A DNA stretch of 64,000 nt from Corynebacterium suedekumii (GCF_030252185.1 NZ_CP126970.1:434001-498000), one strand, 5' to 3'; shown: positions 16,072 to 26,859, counted from the first letter of the stretch. Notes: generated by a model from the letters alone, not told the origin. Translations and numbers: made by a program.

Positions 16072-16915
16072 GGGAACCTCCCGCGCGCCAGGCGGCGGCG
16101 ACGTCGACGGCGTCGCGGGAGACGGGCACGTTGTGGACGCGCACGCCCCACGCCCCCATCTGCGCCGAGATGGCCGTGACCGCCGCGGTGGCGGGATCCG
16201 CGTCCGCCGGCACCCCGTGCAGGCCACGGTCGTCGCGGACGGCGGAGAGGAAACGCTTGCGGGACGCACCAACGAGAACGGGAAACTCCCCGTCGATGAA
16301 CTCGGGCAACGCATGCAGCAGCGCCCAGTTGTCCTCGCGGGACTTGGCGAAACCGAGCCCCGGATCCAGCACGATGTTGCCGCGGTCCACCCCGGCGGCC
16401 AGGGCGTTGTCCACCAGCGTGGCCAGGGTCTCGTGGACGTCCGCCACCACGTCCCCGCCGTGGTCGGCGGTACCGGCGGCGTCGCCGAAGCGGACGGTCC
16501 GCCAGTGCATGAGGCACACCGGCAGGTCCGTGTCCGCCATGACGCGGTACATCTCCGGATCGGCCAGGCCGCCGGAGACGTCATTGATCATGGCCACCCC
16601 GGCCTCGGCGGCGGCCCGGGCGACGGAGGCGCGCATGGTGTCCACCGAGGTGGGGATGCCCTCCTGGGACAGTGCCTCGATGACCGGGGCCACACGCCGG
16701 GCCTCCACGTCCGGGTCGACGCGGGTGGCGCCCGGGCGGGTGGACTCCCCACCGACGTCGATCATGTCCGCACCCTGGGCGACCAGCTCCCGGCCGTGCC
16801 CGATGGCGCGGTCGATGTCGAGCCACTGCCCGCCGTCGGAGAAGGAGTCCTCGGTGACGTTGACGATGCCCATGACCAGGCACCGCCCCGGGACCGTGAG
16901 ATCAGCTACGCGCAT
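16064..16915 (-). CDS. folP: Dihydropteroate synthase
   Basis: DHPS condenses 4-aminobenzoate with the pterin pyrophosphate and is the sulfonamide target. Of 283 residues, [17 protein letters not shown] (pterin/pyrophosphate loop), [38 protein letters not shown] and [10 protein letters not shown] are the standard motifs. I use ATG at 16915; an in-frame GTG at 16924 is possible. It lies 22 bp behind folE. The gene looks functional. Confidence 0.95.
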   Translation of the reverse strand: MRVADLTVPGRCLVMGIVNVTEDSFSDGGQWLDIDRAIGHGRELVAQGADMIDVGGESTRPGATRVDPDVEARRVAPVIEALSQEGIPTSVDTMRASVARAAAEAGVAMINDVSGGLADPEMYRVMADTDLPVCLMHWRTVRFGDAAGTADHGGDVVADVHETLATLVDNALAAGVDRGNIVLDPGLGFAKSREDNWALLHALPEFIDGEFPVLVGASRKRFLSAVRDDRGLHGVPADADPATAAVTAISAQMGAWGVRVHNVPVSRDAVDVAAAWRAGGSRG

Positions 16916-16937
16916 GCCAGCCACTCTAACCCCCGCG

Positions 16938-17519
16938 CTAACCCCGGATGAGGCTGAGGACCTCGGCCCGGGATGCCGCGTTGGTCTTGAACCCGCCGCG
17001 CACCGCCGACGTCGTCGTCGTGGCACCGGGCTTGCGGATCCCCCGCATGGCCATGCACAGGTGCTCGCACTCGATGACCACGATCGCGGCCTGCGCACCG
17101 AGCTTGTTCATGAGCGCGTCCGCGATCTGCGAGGTCAGCCGCTCCTGCACCTGCGGCCGCTTGGCGTACATGTCCGCCAGCCGCGCCAGCTTGGACAGGC
17201 CCGTGACATGGCCGTCCGAGCTGGGGATGTAGCCGATGTGGGCGGTGCCGTAGAAGGGCACGAGGTGGTGCTCACAGGTGGAGTAGATGGGGATGTCCCG
17301 CACCAGGACCAGCTCCTGGTGGTTCTCCGAGAAGGTCTTGGCCAGCACCTCCGTCGGGTCGGTGCGCAGCCCGGCGAAGATCTCCTCGTAGGAGCGGGCC
17401 ACCCGGGCCGGGGTGTCCTTCAGGCCCTCCCGGTCGGGGTCCTCACCGATGGCGATGAGCAGTTCCCGGACGGCGGCCTCGGCGCGCTCCCGGTCGAACT
17501 CGCGGGGGTTTACGCTCAC
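16938..17519 (-). CDS. folE: GTP cyclohydrolase I
   Basis: GCH-I opens GTP to dihydroneopterin triphosphate, the first folate step. The 193-residue protein has the zinc-site motif [20 protein letters not shown] and the second Cys in [19 protein letters not shown], plus [20 protein letters not shown]. The GTG start at 17519 abuts the ftsH stop at 17520, so translation is probably coupled. Typical length. Confidence 0.96.
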   Translation of the reverse strand: MSVNPREFDRERAEAAVRELLIAIGEDPDREGLKDTPARVARSYEEIFAGLRTDPTEVLAKTFSENHQELVLVRDIPIYSTCEHHLVPFYGTAHIGYIPSSDGHVTGLSKLARLADMYAKRPQVQERLTSQIADALMNKLGAQAAIVVIECEHLCMAMRGIRKPGATTTTSAVRGGFKTNAASRAEVLSLIRG

Positions 17520-19994
17520 TTAACTCTCCTTGGGGAACTGGGTGGTCGGCGCGTCCGACGGGGTCTCGGGCGTCTCCTCCGGGGCGGCGGCATCCGCAGC
17601 GTCGGCGGCGGGCTTCTCCTCCACGCCGTCCGTGGCCGGCTTCCGGTCATACTCCGGGCGCTCGTGCTCGGGCAGGCGGAAACCGATGACCTCGGTGTTC
17701 TGCGGCTTCCCGTCCTGCTGCTCCGACTGCTCCGGCTGACCTGTGGCCTCCGGTTCCGGGGCGCGGTCGGCCTCGTAGTTCTTCATGCCCGGGTGCTCGA
17801 GGGTGCTCGCCTTGGTGGAGCCGGCGCCGGCGTAGGGGTTGTCCTTCGGCGGCCAGCCGGGGGCGGACCAGTCGGCGGGCGGCGGGGTGCCGCCGTAGCG
17901 CGGGGCGGTGGCGGGGGCGGAGTCGCCAGGCTGCCCGGCGTCGGGGGCGCGGTGGCGGCCGGTGTCGGCCTGGCCGGCCTCCTGTTCTGCCTTGCGCTCG
18001 GCCTCCCGCTTCGCGCGGGCCTCCTTGGACATCTCCAGGAGGGAGAAGCGCTTCGGGGGTTCCTCACCGCGTTCGATGGCCAGCTCGACGGGGGTCTTCA
18101 CCGGCTCGCGGTCGGCCTGGCGCGGGAAGTGGGCGTCCTCGCCGGGGAAGACGTCCTCGGCGGCGCGGGGCTCGATGCCGTCGAAGATCTGCTCCAGGTC
18201 CGGGCGGCGCAGGGTCTCCTTCTCCAGGAGCTTGGTGGCCAGGGTGTCCAGGTAGTCGCGGTGGTCGCGGAGGATCTCGTACGCCTGGCGGTGGGCGGAG
18301 TCGAGGAGGCGGTGGGTCTCCTCGTCGATCTTGGCCGCCACGGCGGGCGAGACCTCGAGGGTGCCGCCGCCGCCGCGGCCGGAGAACGGGTCGCCCTGTT
18401 CCTGGCCGTACTTGACCACGCCGAGGCTCGGCGACATGCCGTACTCGGTGAGCATGGCGCGGGCGATCTTGGTGGCCTGCTCGATGTCGGCGGAGGCGCC
18501 GGTGGTGGGCTCGCCGAAGACGAGTTCCTCGGCGGCGCGGCCGCCCATGGCGAAGACGAGGCGGGCGAAGAGCTCGTCGCGGTTGTACATGCCCTTGTCA
18601 TCCTCGGCGGCGGTCATGGCGTGACCGCCGGTGCGGCCGCGGGCGAGGATGGTCACCTTGTACACGCGCTCGATGTCCTTGAGCGCCCACGCGGCGAGGG
18701 TGTGGCCGCCCTCGTGGTAGGCGGTGACCTTCTTCTCCTTCTCGGAGATGATCTTGGAGGAGCGACGCGGGCCGCCGATGACGCGGTCGGTCGCCTCCTC
18801 GAGGGCGTCGGCGGTGATGACGTTGCCGCCGATGCGGGCGGTGAGCAGGGCGGCCTCGTTGAGCACGTTGGCCAGGTCGGCGCCGGACATGCCGGCGGTG
18901 CGCTTGGCCAGGGCCTTGAGGTCGGCGTCGGGGCCGAGCGGCTTGCCCTTGGCGTGGACCTCGAGGATGTGCTCGCGGCCGGCCAGGTCGGGGTTGGTCA
19001 CCGGGATCTGGCGGTCGAAACGGCCCGGGCGCAGCAGGGCGGGGTCGAGGATGTCGGGGCGGTTGGTGGCGGCCATGAGGATGACGCCCTCGCGATCGCC
19101 GAAGCCGTCCATCTCCACGAGCAGCTGGTTGAGCGTCTGTTCGCGTTCGTCGTGGCCACCGCCCATGCCGGATCCGCGCTGGCGGCCGACGGCGTCGATC
19201 TCGTCGACGAAGATGATGCAGGGGCTGTTCTCCTTGGCCTGTTTGAACAGGTCACGCACGCGGGAGGCGCCGACGCCGACGAACATCTCCACGAAGTCGG
19301 AGCCGGAGATGGAGTAGAACGGCACCGCGGCCTCACCGGCGACGGCTCGTGCCAGGAGGGTCTTGCCGGTGCCGGGCGGGCCGTAGAGCAGGACGCCGCG
19401 GGGGATCTTCGCGCCGAGGGCGTGGTAGCGGGTGGGGTCCTGCAGGAAGTCCTTGATCTCCTCCAGTTCGTCGACGGCCTCGTCAGCGCCGGCGACGTCC
19501 GCGAAGGTGTTGGTGGGCATGTCCTTGGTCAGTTCCTTGGCCTTGGAGCCGCCGAAGCCGAACATGCCGCCGGTCTGCATGCGGGTGAGGAAGAAGAAGA
19601 GGAGGCCGAAGAGGATGAGCATGGGCAGCAGGAAGCTGAGCATGCTGCCGAGGAAGCTGTCCTGGGTGACCTCGGTGGTGTAGGAGTCGGCGCCGGAGGT
19701 GCGCACGGCCTCGAACACGTCGGGGGCGGTGCGGGCCGGGTACTGGGCGAGGATCTCCTCGACGCCCTCGCGTTCCTCGTAGGTGATCGGCTCGCGCAGG
19801 TCGATGCGGACGCGCTGTTCGCGGTCGTCGATCTGCACCTTCTCGGCGTTGCCCTCGGCGAGCTGGCTCATGGCCACGGAGGTGTCCACGCGCTGGAAGG
19901 AGCGGGTGTCGTCCGTGAGCAGGGTGAACACGAACAGGGTGATGAGGAGGACCGACGCGACGAGGCCGATCTGGAGGATTCTCTTGTTCTTCAT
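17520..19994 (-). CDS. ftsH: ATP-dependent zinc metalloprotease FtsH
   Basis: Membrane-bound AAA protease for misfolded and short-lived proteins. Of 824 residues, helix 1 is about 7-26, an extracytoplasmic domain spans 27-115 and helix 2 is about 117-138. The AAA domain has [18 protein letters not shown] (Walker A, about 203), [15 protein letters not shown] (Walker B) and [20 protein letters not shown] (second region of homology). The zinc site is [13 protein letters not shown] (HEGGH, about 425). The last 190 residues are a long Pro/Ala/Glu-rich tail, as in other corynebacteria. It starts the fol operon. Confidence 0.96.
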   Translation of the reverse strand: MKNKRILQIGLVASVLLITLFVFTLLTDDTRSFQRVDTSVAMSQLAEGNAEKVQIDDREQRVRIDLREPITYEEREGVEEILAQYPARTAPDVFEAVRTSGADSYTTEVTQDSFLGSMLSFLLPMLILFGLLFFFLTRMQTGGMFGFGGSKAKELTKDMPTNTFADVAGADEAVDELEEIKDFLQDPTRYHALGAKIPRGVLLYGPPGTGKTLLARAVAGEAAVPFYSISGSDFVEMFVGVGASRVRDLFKQAKENSPCIIFVDEIDAVGRQRGSGMGGGHDEREQTLNQLLVEMDGFGDREGVILMAATNRPDILDPALLRPGRFDRQIPVTNPDLAGREHILEVHAKGKPLGPDADLKALAKRTAGMSGADLANVLNEAALLTARIGGNVITADALEEATDRVIGGPRRSSKIISEKEKKVTAYHEGGHTLAAWALKDIERVYKVTILARGRTGGHAMTAAEDDKGMYNRDELFARLVFAMGGRAAEELVFGEPTTGASADIEQATKIARAMLTEYGMSPSLGVVKYGQEQGDPFSGRGGGGTLEVSPAVAAKIDEETHRLLDSAHRQAYEILRDHRDYLDTLATKLLEKETLRRPDLEQIFDGIEPRAAEDVFPGEDAHFPRQADREPVKTPVELAIERGEEPPKRFSLLEMSKEARAKREAERKAEQEAGQADTGRHRAPDAGQPGDSAPATAPRYGGTPPPADWSAPGWPPKDNPYAGAGSTKASTLEHPGMKNYEADRAPEPEATGQPEQSEQQDGKPQNTEVIGFRLPEHERPEYDRKPATDGVEEKPAADAADAAAPEETPETPSDAPTTQFPKES

Positions 19995-20105
19995 GGATGC
20001 AGTCGCTGGGCCGACTCGTCAGCCGCCCGCGACCTGTGCCTTTCGTGTGCGGAGAGACGGTCAGTCAGCTATGACTGCACAACGCGCCAGGTGCGCCTTT
20101 TGTTC

Positions 20106-20124
20106 CGGCGGGCCGTACCCGCCG
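20106..20124 (-). terminator. Hairpin between hpt and ftsH
   Basis: cggcggg - 5 nt - cccgccg is a strong GC stem just after the hpt stop. It lacks a T-run on the minus strand (gaacaaaa follows), so termination is only a guess. The remaining bases up to 19995 hold the ftsH upstream region. Confidence 0.35.
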
Positions 20125-20129
20125 ACGGG

Positions 20130-20720
20130 TCAGGAGGAGTACACCTTGGGGTCGAGGGTGCCCACCCAGGGCAGGTCACGGTAGCGCTCGGCGTAATCGA
20201 GGCCGTAGCCGATGACGAACTCGTTGGGGATGTCGAAGCCGACGTCGAAAAGCTCGATGTCCGCCTTGACCACCTCGGGCTTGCGCAGGAGGGTGATCAC
20301 CTCGAGGGAGCGCGGCTTCCGGGCCCTGAGATTGCGCATGAGCCAGGACAGGGTGAGGCCGGAGTCGATGATGTCCTCGACGATGAGGACGTCGCGGCCC
20401 TCGATGTCGCGGTCGAGGTCCTTGAGGATGCGGACCACGCCGGAGGAGCTGGTGGAGTTGCCGTAGGAGGAGACGGCCATGAACTCCATCTGGTTGGGAA
20501 TGTCCAGCTCACGGGCGAAATCGGTGAGGAAGAACACCGCCCCCTTGAGCACGCACACGAGGATGAGGTCGTCGTCGGAGTCGCGGTAGGTCTCGGAGAC
20601 CCTGGCCGCGAGTTCCCGGATCCGCGCCTTGAGATCCTCCTCGCTGATGAGCACGGCCTCCACGTCGCTGCCGTAGTTGTGGGCGGGGACGGTGAAGTCC
20701 TTCTTGTCGTGCATGCTCAT
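20130..20720 (-). CDS. hpt: Hypoxanthine phosphoribosyltransferase
   Basis: Salvages hypoxanthine and guanine with PRPP. The 196-residue protein has [36 protein letters not shown], the PRPP loop [17 protein letters not shown] and the base-binding end [23 protein letters not shown] 20720 has AGGAAAGG upstream; ATG 20714 is an alternative. It follows tilS by 10 bp, the usual tilS-hpt-ftsH order. Confidence 0.95.
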   Translation of the reverse strand: MSMHDKKDFTVPAHNYGSDVEAVLISEEDLKARIRELAARVSETYRDSDDDLILVCVLKGAVFFLTDFARELDIPNQMEFMAVSSYGNSTSSSGVVRILKDLDRDIEGRDVLIVEDIIDSGLTLSWLMRNLRARKPRSLEVITLLRKPEVVKADIELFDVGFDIPNEFVIGYGLDYAERYRDLPWVGTLDPKVYSS

Positions 20721-20730
20721 GGCACCTTTC

Positions 20731-21621
20731 CTAGGCCTTTAGGGTTACAGCCAGTCTGCCACCTGACCGCGTCACTTCCAACCTTCCGCCCGTGTCCCCG
20801 CCGACGGCCACCCCGCCCTGCCCGTGCCAGTCCACGCACAACGCCTCGATCGCGCTTATCGACGCCCCCGTCACCTTCCCGCCGCGTTCCCTCACCCACG
20901 CCGCGATGCGGCGTCGCCGCAGCGGCCCCGGCTGGGCCGCGAGCTCCGCGCAGTCGTCGGTCGGCGGGCCCGCCAACTCCTCGAGCAGGGCGTTGTCGGC
21001 GGCGATCCGGTCGGCCGTCTGCGCGAGCGGATCGGTGGCGTCGCCGTGCAGCTGCCCGTCGAGGAAACGCCGGAGGGCCACCCGCCGGAAATCGGTGTCC
21101 TCGTTGAACGGGTCACGCCAGGGCTCGAGTCCGAGCTCCGCGCACGCCCCGACAGTGTCGGCCCGCCGGATGCCCAGGAAGGGCCGGACGATCCTCCCCG
21201 CCCGCGGGCTCATCCCCGCCGGGTTGCCGCGCAGGGCCCCGAGCAGCAGGGTCTCGGCCTGGTCGTCCCGGGTGTGGCCGACCCACACGTCCCGGCCGTC
21301 CGCGAGCAGGGCGGCGTAGCGGGCCCGGCGGGCCTGCGCCTCGAGGTTGCCCGGCGCGACATCCACGGTGCGAATCTCGGCCCGGGCACCGAGCGCCCGG
21401 GCCTGCTCGGCGGCCCGGTGAGCGACCTCCGCCGAGCCTTCCTGGAGCTGATGGTCGACGATGACGGCGCGGGCGTCGACGCCTTCGACGACAGCGGCGG
21501 CGAGCAGCGCCAGCGAATCCGGGCCGCCGGACAGGCCCACGGTGACGGCGGTGGAGCCACGGTGGGGACGGACGGCGCGTCGACACGCGAGGAAGTGCGG
21601 GCTGACGCGGGGAAAGTTCAT
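20731..21621 (-). CDS. tilS: tRNA(Ile)-lysidine synthetase TilS
   Basis: Adds lysine to C34 of the CAU-anticodon isoleucine tRNA so that it reads AUA. The 296-residue protein has the PP-loop [52 protein letters not shown] and [20 protein letters not shown]. It lacks the long C-terminal domain of E. coli TilS, as usual in actinobacteria. ATG 21621 lies 1 bp after the dacB stop. The gene contains a GCTTATCGACG motif at 20854-20864 encoded with the rare codon ATA. Confidence 0.93.
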   Translation of the reverse strand: MNFPRVSPHFLACRRAVRPHRGSTAVTVGLSGGPDSLALLAAAVVEGVDARAVIVDHQLQEGSAEVAHRAAEQARALGARAEIRTVDVAPGNLEAQARRARYAALLADGRDVWVGHTRDDQAETLLLGALRGNPAGMSPRAGRIVRPFLGIRRADTVGACAELGLEPWRDPFNEDTDFRRVALRRFLDGQLHGDATDPLAQTADRIAADNALLEELAGPPTDDCAELAAQPGPLRRRRIAAWVRERGGKVTGASISAIEALCVDWHGQGGVAVGGDTGGRLEVTRSGGRLAVTLKA

Positions 21622-21622
21622 G

Positions 21623-22897
21623 TCAGGAATCCCGGATGACGGAGGCGAACTCGTCGAGTGCGACGCGGGCCGGCAGAATCTCCGAGCCGTTGGACAGCAG
21701 GGTGAAGGAGTACACGCGGCCCGAATCGGCGGTGACCACCCCGGCGAGTGCCGAGGTCGCCGTGAGCGTGCCCGTTTTCGCCCGGACCCAGCCGCGACCG
21801 GACATGTCGTCATAACGGTCGGTGAGGGTGCCGGACCCGCCGGCGACCGGGAGGGTGGCCAGGAGGGGACGCAGCGGGGGGTGGGCGGCGGCGTCGTGAA
21901 GCACGTCGTCGAGGACCCGCGGCGGGATGAGGTTGAGGGTGCTCAGCCCCGAATTGTCCGCCAGGCTCACACCCGAGATGTCGATGCCGTGCTCACCCAG
22001 GACATCGAGCGTGGCCTGCGTCGCCCCCTGCGCGGTGGCCGGCAGCCCGCGGTGCAGCGCGACCTCATGCCCGATCGCCTCGGCCATGACATTGTCCGAG
22101 TGCAGCATCATCTCCGTGAGCCGGTCGATGAGCTCCGGGGACCCGGTCGTGGCGACCACCTCCGCGTCCGCCGGCGCCGGGCCGAGCCCGACCGTCTCCG
22201 CGCCGACGCGGTCCGCCAGCGCCCGGGCGACATCGAGAGCCGGGGTGTGCGAACGCGGCACATCGCCCTCCGTGTCCCCGATCCGCGCCCCGTAGAGCAT
22301 CGCCGGCTCCAACGGGGCGATGTACCCCGCGTCAATGTCCTGCGGATCCCACCCCGGCATGAGCGGCTCCCCCGCCCACAGCGACGTATCGATGATCACC
22401 TGCTCCGCCTGCCCCACCTGCTCCGCCAGGTCATCCAGCTGCCCCGACGTCAACCACACATCCCCCGACGCCCGGATGACCACGGTGCCACCGGAACGCA
22501 CCACCTCCGTGGTGAGCACATCATCCGGCCCCAGGGCCAGAATCGCCGCCGCCCCCGTGAGAATCTTCGTCGCACTCGCCGGCTGCAACGACGCATCCGC
22601 GTTGAGCTCCCACACCGTCTCCCCCGTCACCGTGTCCGTCACCTGGCCGTGCAGGGTGCCCAGATCCTCCGACCCCTCGACAAACCGGTCGAGCGCCCGC
22701 GCCAGCGCCACATTGTCCACCGGGACCTCCGCCTGCGCGGGCACCAGTGGCGGTTCCGGCTCCTCGATGGCGAAGGCCGGGGCGTGCGTGAGATCCCCGT
22801 AATGCTGCTGCGCGAGCACCCCCACCGTGGCGACCGACCCCGTGGCCAGCGCCACCACCCCGGCCGAGACGGCCCACCACAGCTTCTTTCCGCTCAT
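21623..22897 (-). CDS. dacB: D-alanyl-D-alanine carboxypeptidase/endopeptidase (PBP4, DacB type)
   Basis: Class C penicillin-binding protein that trims or cuts peptidoglycan stem peptides. The 424-residue protein has an N-terminal membrane anchor or signal (LWWAVSAGVVALATGSVATV). The active-site motifs are PASATKIL (SxxK), LHSDNVMAE (SxN) and RAKTGTLTATSAL (KTG). It is exported. Start ATG 22897. Divergent from ppa, with 99 bp between; no other gene fits there. Confidence 0.92.
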   Translation of the reverse strand: MSGKKLWWAVSAGVVALATGSVATVGVLAQQHYGDLTHAPAFAIEEPEPPLVPAQAEVPVDNVALARALDRFVEGSEDLGTLHGQVTDTVTGETVWELNADASLQPASATKILTGAAAILALGPDDVLTTEVVRSGGTVVIRASGDVWLTSGQLDDLAEQVGQAEQVIIDTSLWAGEPLMPGWDPQDIDAGYIAPLEPAMLYGARIGDTEGDVPRSHTPALDVARALADRVGAETVGLGPAPADAEVVATTGSPELIDRLTEMMLHSDNVMAEAIGHEVALHRGLPATAQGATQATLDVLGEHGIDISGVSLADNSGLSTLNLIPPRVLDDVLHDAAAHPPLRPLLATLPVAGGSGTLTDRYDDMSGRGWVRAKTGTLTATSALAGVVTADSGRVYSFTLLSNGSEILPARVALDEFASVIRDS

Positions 22898-22996
22898 TCT
22901 CAACAGACTAGTGGCCCGACCCGGGCCTGCAGCGACGTGGGCGGGCCCCGGCGGTAGGATGAGGAGAAATCGGCACACACTAGCTAGGAGACACGC

Positions 22997-23551
22997 ATGG
23001 GCGTTGAAGTCATCATCGAGATCCCCAAGGGTTCGCGCAACAAGTACGAGGTCGACCACGAGACGGGCCGCGTCTTCCTCGACCGCTACCTGTTCACCCC
23101 GATGGCGTACCCCGCAGATTACGGCTTCATCGAGCACACCCTCGGCGAGGACGGCGACCCCATGGACGCCCTGGTCATCATGCCCGAGCCCGTCTTCCCC
23201 GGCGTGGTCGTCATGGCCCGCATCGTCGGCGTGTTCAAGATGACCGACGAGGCCGGCGGCGACGACAAGCTCCTCTGCGTCATCGACGACCCGCGCTTCG
23301 ACTCCTTCCAGGAACTCGACGACATCTCCGAGTTCACCCGCGACGAGATCGAGCACTTCTTCGTCCACTACAAGGACCTCGAGCCCAACAAGGAGGTCAC
23401 CGGCTCCGGCTGGGGCTCCCGCGAAGAAGCCGAGCGCATCCTCGACGAGTCCATCGAGCGCTACAAGCAGGTCGGCGACAACTCCCGCGAGGGCCTCGAA
23501 GAGGAGAAGGACGAGGAGAACGAGGTCGAGCAGCAGCTCGAGGAGAAGTAA
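22997..23551 (+). CDS. ppa: Inorganic pyrophosphatase, family I
   Basis: Hydrolyses pyrophosphate. [40 protein letters not shown] and [12 protein letters not shown] hold the Mg-binding acidic residues; [14 protein letters not shown] and [14 protein letters not shown] are also conserved. At 184 residues it is slightly longer than the family norm because of an acidic tail ([17 protein letters not shown]). TAGGAGAC supplies the ribosome site 10 bp before the ATG. Confidence 0.95.
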   Translation: MGVEVIIEIPKGSRNKYEVDHETGRVFLDRYLFTPMAYPADYGFIEHTLGEDGDPMDALVIMPEPVFPGVVVMARIVGVFKMTDEAGGDDKLLCVIDDPRFDSFQELDDISEFTRDEIEHFFVHYKDLEPNKEVTGSGWGSREEAERILDESIERYKQVGDNSREGLEEEKDEENEVEQQLEEK

Positions 23552-23667
23552 GCCCCCTGCCCCGCTGTCGCGGCTGCCTTCAGCTCCGACCAGCCCCGAT
23601 TCCCGGCCCATCCGGCCAGGTGTCGGGGCTGAATGCTGTATGCAGGGGTTGTCGGGGCCGGGCGCGA

Positions 23668-23746
23668 CTGCAACATCATGCACGCCAGGAGGCCGCGGAC
23701 TGTAACAGCCCTGCTCCAGATTTTCCGGGTGTCAGATGTTGCAGGC
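23668..23746 (+). repeat. 79-bp structured intergenic repeat, copy 1
   Basis: Starts CTGCAACATC and ends GATGTTGCAG, a perfect 10-bp inverted repeat enclosing catgcacgcc, gcggactg and ccctgctccagatt. Copy 2 at 26860-26938 is about 80 percent identical and in the same orientation. The remaining intergenic DNA between ppa and araC (23552-23787) shows no gene. The pair brackets the araC-monooxygenase segment. Confidence 0.7.
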
Positions 23747-23787
23747 AGGCCCCGCCGACAGGGCCGGGCACTATAGTTCTGGGCACC

Positions 23788-24804
23788 ATGACCACTCCGC
23801 AGCCTTCCCCCGCTGCCGAACCGCCCCGCCGTTCGGCGCAGCTGCTGCGGTTCACCACCCAGGGGCTCAACCCGGAGGCACGGGTGCAGTTGTGGGAGGG
23901 GCACAATGCGCGGGCGCTCATTCCGCTGGACATCCGGACTCTCGACGCCAGCCCCATGCGGTCGGCGCAGACGAATCTTCACCTGCCGTCGATCCGGATG
24001 GCGGACGTGAGCGGGACCTCGCAGATCGTGGAGCGTTCCGAGTCCTTCATCAACGACAACCCCACCGACCTCATGGCCGTGTTCTTCGCGTTGGAGGGTG
24101 ACGCGTTCTTCTTCCACCGGGGCGGCCAGCTGGTTCTCCAGCCTGGTCAGGCCGTGGTCTATGACGCAGATCTGCCGTTCACCCGTGGGTTCTCCCGGGG
24201 TCTGCGGGAGGTGGTGCTCACCATCCCGAAGCCGATCTTCGAGGAGTCCGTCGGGCTGATCGGTCGCTCGCTGCCGACGGTCATCGATTTCGGGGACGGG
24301 CCCGGCGCGAGTACGCATGCCCGGTCATTGGCGCGGCTGCTGCGCACCACCATGACGGCGTTGGCGGATCCGTCCCGGGTCTCCACGCCTGACCTGGCCA
24401 CCGTCGAATCCGAGGTACTCGCGTTGCTGCGGCTCATTCTCGCTGGTCCGGGCAGCAGCGCCGGTGGCCTGGTGGCATCGGCGAAGGACGTCATCGAGCG
24501 CAACCTCAGTAATCCGGATCTGAGCCCGGGGATGGTGGCGGCGGCGGTCGGGGTGAGCGAGCGTCAGCTGGGGCGCTACTTCTCGGAGGCGGACACGACC
24601 GTGGGGCGGCACATCCAGGCCCGTCGGGTGGCGTTGGCGGCTGATCTGCTGGCGTCACCGGAGCATGAGCAGTTGTCCGTCGCGGACATCGCGGCCCGGG
24701 CGGGGTTCGCCTCGCAGAGTCATTTCGGCCGGGTGTTCCGTCGGTATCACGAGGTCACGCCGTTGCAGTTCCGGAAGAACGCCGCACGCCAGCGGTTCGC
24801 ATGA
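23788..24804 (+). CDS. AraC-family transcriptional regulator
   Basis: A 338-residue regulator. The first 200 residues form an AraC-type sensing region (PMRSAQTNLHLPSIRMADVS; FFFHRGGQLVLQPGQAVVYD). The C-terminal 100 hold two HTH motifs: LSPGMVAAAVGVSERQLGRY and LSVADIAARAGFASQSHFGR followed by RYHEVTPLQFRK. ATG 23788 lies only 11 bp after a TATAGT -10 box at 23772-23777, so the mRNA may be nearly leaderless. The likely target is the monooxygenase gene 156 bp downstream, through the 24885-24926 repeat. The inducer is probably aromatic, by analogy. Confidence 0.87.
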   Translation: MTTPQPSPAAEPPRRSAQLLRFTTQGLNPEARVQLWEGHNARALIPLDIRTLDASPMRSAQTNLHLPSIRMADVSGTSQIVERSESFINDNPTDLMAVFFALEGDAFFFHRGGQLVLQPGQAVVYDADLPFTRGFSRGLREVVLTIPKPIFEESVGLIGRSLPTVIDFGDGPGASTHARSLARLLRTTMTALADPSRVSTPDLATVESEVLALLRLILAGPGSSAGGLVASAKDVIERNLSNPDLSPGMVAAAVGVSERQLGRYFSEADTTVGRHIQARRVALAADLLASPEHEQLSVADIAARAGFASQSHFGRVFRRYHEVTPLQFRKNAARQRFA

Positions 24805-24884
24805 CGCACCATCCGGGTCATTCTGGCCCGGGAGCGACACGTTTTCCACCATCCCCGACGTGATCCACTTCTCCTCTGGGCCCA

Positions 24885-24926
24885 GGGTGTGACCGGCAAT
24901 ACATTCTCCTTCGACGGGTCACACCC
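24885..24926 (+). promoter_or_regulatory. Inverted-repeat operator before the monooxygenase
   Basis: GGGTGTGACC (24885-24894) and GGTCACACCC (24917-24926) are perfect inverted arms with 22 bp between, so arm centres are 32 bp apart, about three helical turns. The spacer holds aatacatt, a possible -10. The second arm is 35 bp before the ATG. This arrangement fits a dimeric regulator, most simply the adjacent AraC protein. Confidence 0.6.
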
Positions 24927-24960
24927 GATGGTCACCACTTCACTTCAAGGGAGAAGAACA

Positions 24961-26814
24961 ATGCCTGCTTTCCACGACGGAATCGCCGCCACCGAGGCCC
25001 CGAAGAACTCCGACATCGTCACCACCGACGTCCTCATCGTCGGCTCCGGCCCGGCGGGCAGCTCGGCCGCGCTGTTCCTGTCCACGCACGGGATCGACAA
25101 CATCATGATCACCAAGTACCGGTGGACCGCGAACACTCCGCGCGCCCACATCACCAACCAGCGGACCATGGAGATCATCCGGGATCTCGGCCTCGAGGCG
25201 GAGGTGCTGGAGAAGGCCGTGCCCCACGAGCTGATGGGTGACACCGTCTACGCCGAATCCGTCGCCGGTGAGGAGATCGGCCGCCGCCCCACGTGGGGAT
25301 GGCGTCCGGACCGTCGCGCGGACTATGAGCTGGCGTCCCCGGCCATGCCGTGTGACATCCCGCAGACCATGCTCGAGCCGATCCTGCTGTCCAACGCCAC
25401 GAAGCGGGGCACCCAGACCCAGTTCTCCACGGAGTACCTGTCGCACACGCAGGACGAGGAGGGCGTCAACGTCAAGGTGCGCAACCGGCTGACCGGTTAC
25501 GAGTACACCATCCGCGCGAAGTACCTCATCGGTGCCGATGGTGCCCGTTCCCAGATCGCCGAGGACATCAACACCCCCTTCGAGGGTGCGATGGACATCG
25601 GCGGCTCCATGAACATCCAGTTCACGGCGGACCTGTCCCACCTGGTCGCCCACCGCCCATCCATCCTCTACTGGGTGTTCCCGCCCGGCTCCAACATCGG
25701 CGGCCTCGGCGCCGGCCTGGTCCGCTGTGTACGCCCGTGGAACGAGTGGCTGTGCGTGTGGGGTTATGACATCACCAAGGAGCCGCCGACGCTGGACGAG
25801 GAGGAGGCCAAGCGGATCGTCCGCAAACTCGTCGGCATCCCGGACCTGGAGATGGAGATCACCGGGTTCTCCCTGTGGGGCAACAACGAGCAGTGGGCCA
25901 CCCACATGCAGAACGGCCGCGTGTTCATCGCCGGTGACGCCGCCCACCGCCACCCGCCGAGCCACGGACTGGGGTCCAACACCTCCATCCAGGACTCCTA
26001 CAACCTGGCGTGGAAACTCGCCGCAGTGCTCAAGGGGCATGCGGGAGCGGAGCTGCTTGAGACCTACTCGGTGGAGCGGGCGCCGATCGCCAAGCAGATC
26101 GTCACCCGGGCCAACAACTCCTCCCGCGAGTACCAGCCCATCTTCGACGCCCTCGGCGTGGCCGACGCGACCACCGACGAGGAGTTCACCGAGCGGCTCA
26201 AGCTGCGGAAGGAGCCGACGGCGGAGGGGGCGCGGCGTCGAAGCGCACTGCGTGCGGCGCTGGACAACAAGGACTACGAGTTCAACGCGCAGGGCACGGA
26301 GATCGGCCAGTTCTACCAGTCCACCGCGGTACTCTGCGACGGCCTCGGGCGCCCCGAGGTGACGCAGGACCCGATGCTCCACCACCAGAAGTCGACGTAC
26401 CCGGGGTTGCGCCTGCCGCACGCGTGGATCGGCGACGCGATGACCAAGCAGTCGACGCACGACATCGCCACCGGCACCGGCTTCACCCTGTTCACCGGCA
26501 TCACCGGCCGGGCGTGGGCCGAGGCCGCCGAGCAGGTCGCCGCCACCCTGGGCATCGAACTCAAGGCCGTGGTCATCGGCGAAGGACAGGAGCACCAGGA
26601 CCTCTACGGCGACTGGCTGCGCCAGCGCGAGGTCGAGGAGGATGGCATGATCCTCGTCCGCCCCGACAAGCACATCGCGTGGCGCGCCCACCACATGGTG
26701 GAGGACCCCCTCGACGTCCTGTCGGCCGTGTTCAACTCCATCCTCAGCCGCACCACCCCCTCGCTTCACGACGCCGCCGTCCTCACCGCCGGCCCCGCCG
26801 TCACCGCCCGATAG
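24961..26814 (+). CDS. FAD-dependent aromatic hydroxylase (TfdB/PheA-like)
   Basis: A 617-residue class A flavoprotein monooxygenase. DVLIVGSGPAGSSAALFLST (about 22-41) is the FAD-binding GxGxxG motif; YLIGADGARSQIAED is the DG motif; VFIAGDAAHRHPPSHGLGSN (about 322) is the GD motif. The C-terminal 170 residues form the thioredoxin-like phenol-hydroxylase domain, ending in ILVRPDKHIAWRAHH. Length and motifs match 2,4-dichlorophenol 6-monooxygenase and NADPH-phenol hydroxylases. It probably adds an ortho hydroxyl to a phenolic compound; the substrate is not readable. ATG 24961 follows AAGGGAG. No ring-cleavage genes are nearby. Confidence 0.85.
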   Translation: MPAFHDGIAATEAPKNSDIVTTDVLIVGSGPAGSSAALFLSTHGIDNIMITKYRWTANTPRAHITNQRTMEIIRDLGLEAEVLEKAVPHELMGDTVYAESVAGEEIGRRPTWGWRPDRRADYELASPAMPCDIPQTMLEPILLSNATKRGTQTQFSTEYLSHTQDEEGVNVKVRNRLTGYEYTIRAKYLIGADGARSQIAEDINTPFEGAMDIGGSMNIQFTADLSHLVAHRPSILYWVFPPGSNIGGLGAGLVRCVRPWNEWLCVWGYDITKEPPTLDEEEAKRIVRKLVGIPDLEMEITGFSLWGNNEQWATHMQNGRVFIAGDAAHRHPPSHGLGSNTSIQDSYNLAWKLAAVLKGHAGAELLETYSVERAPIAKQIVTRANNSSREYQPIFDALGVADATTDEEFTERLKLRKEPTAEGARRRSALRAALDNKDYEFNAQGTEIGQFYQSTAVLCDGLGRPEVTQDPMLHHQKSTYPGLRLPHAWIGDAMTKQSTHDIATGTGFTLFTGITGRAWAEAAEQVAATLGIELKAVVIGEGQEHQDLYGDWLRQREVEEDGMILVRPDKHIAWRAHHMVEDPLDVLSAVFNSILSRTTPSLHDAAVLTAGPAVTAR

Positions 26815-26859
26815 TTCCACCCCTTTTTCACGCGGATGGGCAACCCGCGTGAGTGGAGG

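Noticed and set aside
16131..21107. Very long plus-strand open frame opposite folP-ftsH-hpt
   Set aside because: It is antisense to five well-conserved genes and its Gly/Val/Leu/Asp composition is the usual mirror of high-GC coding DNA.
26829..26852. Hairpin after the hydroxylase as a rho-independent terminator
   Set aside because: The stem is good but no T-run follows on either strand, so I list it only as a hairpin in the repeat entry.
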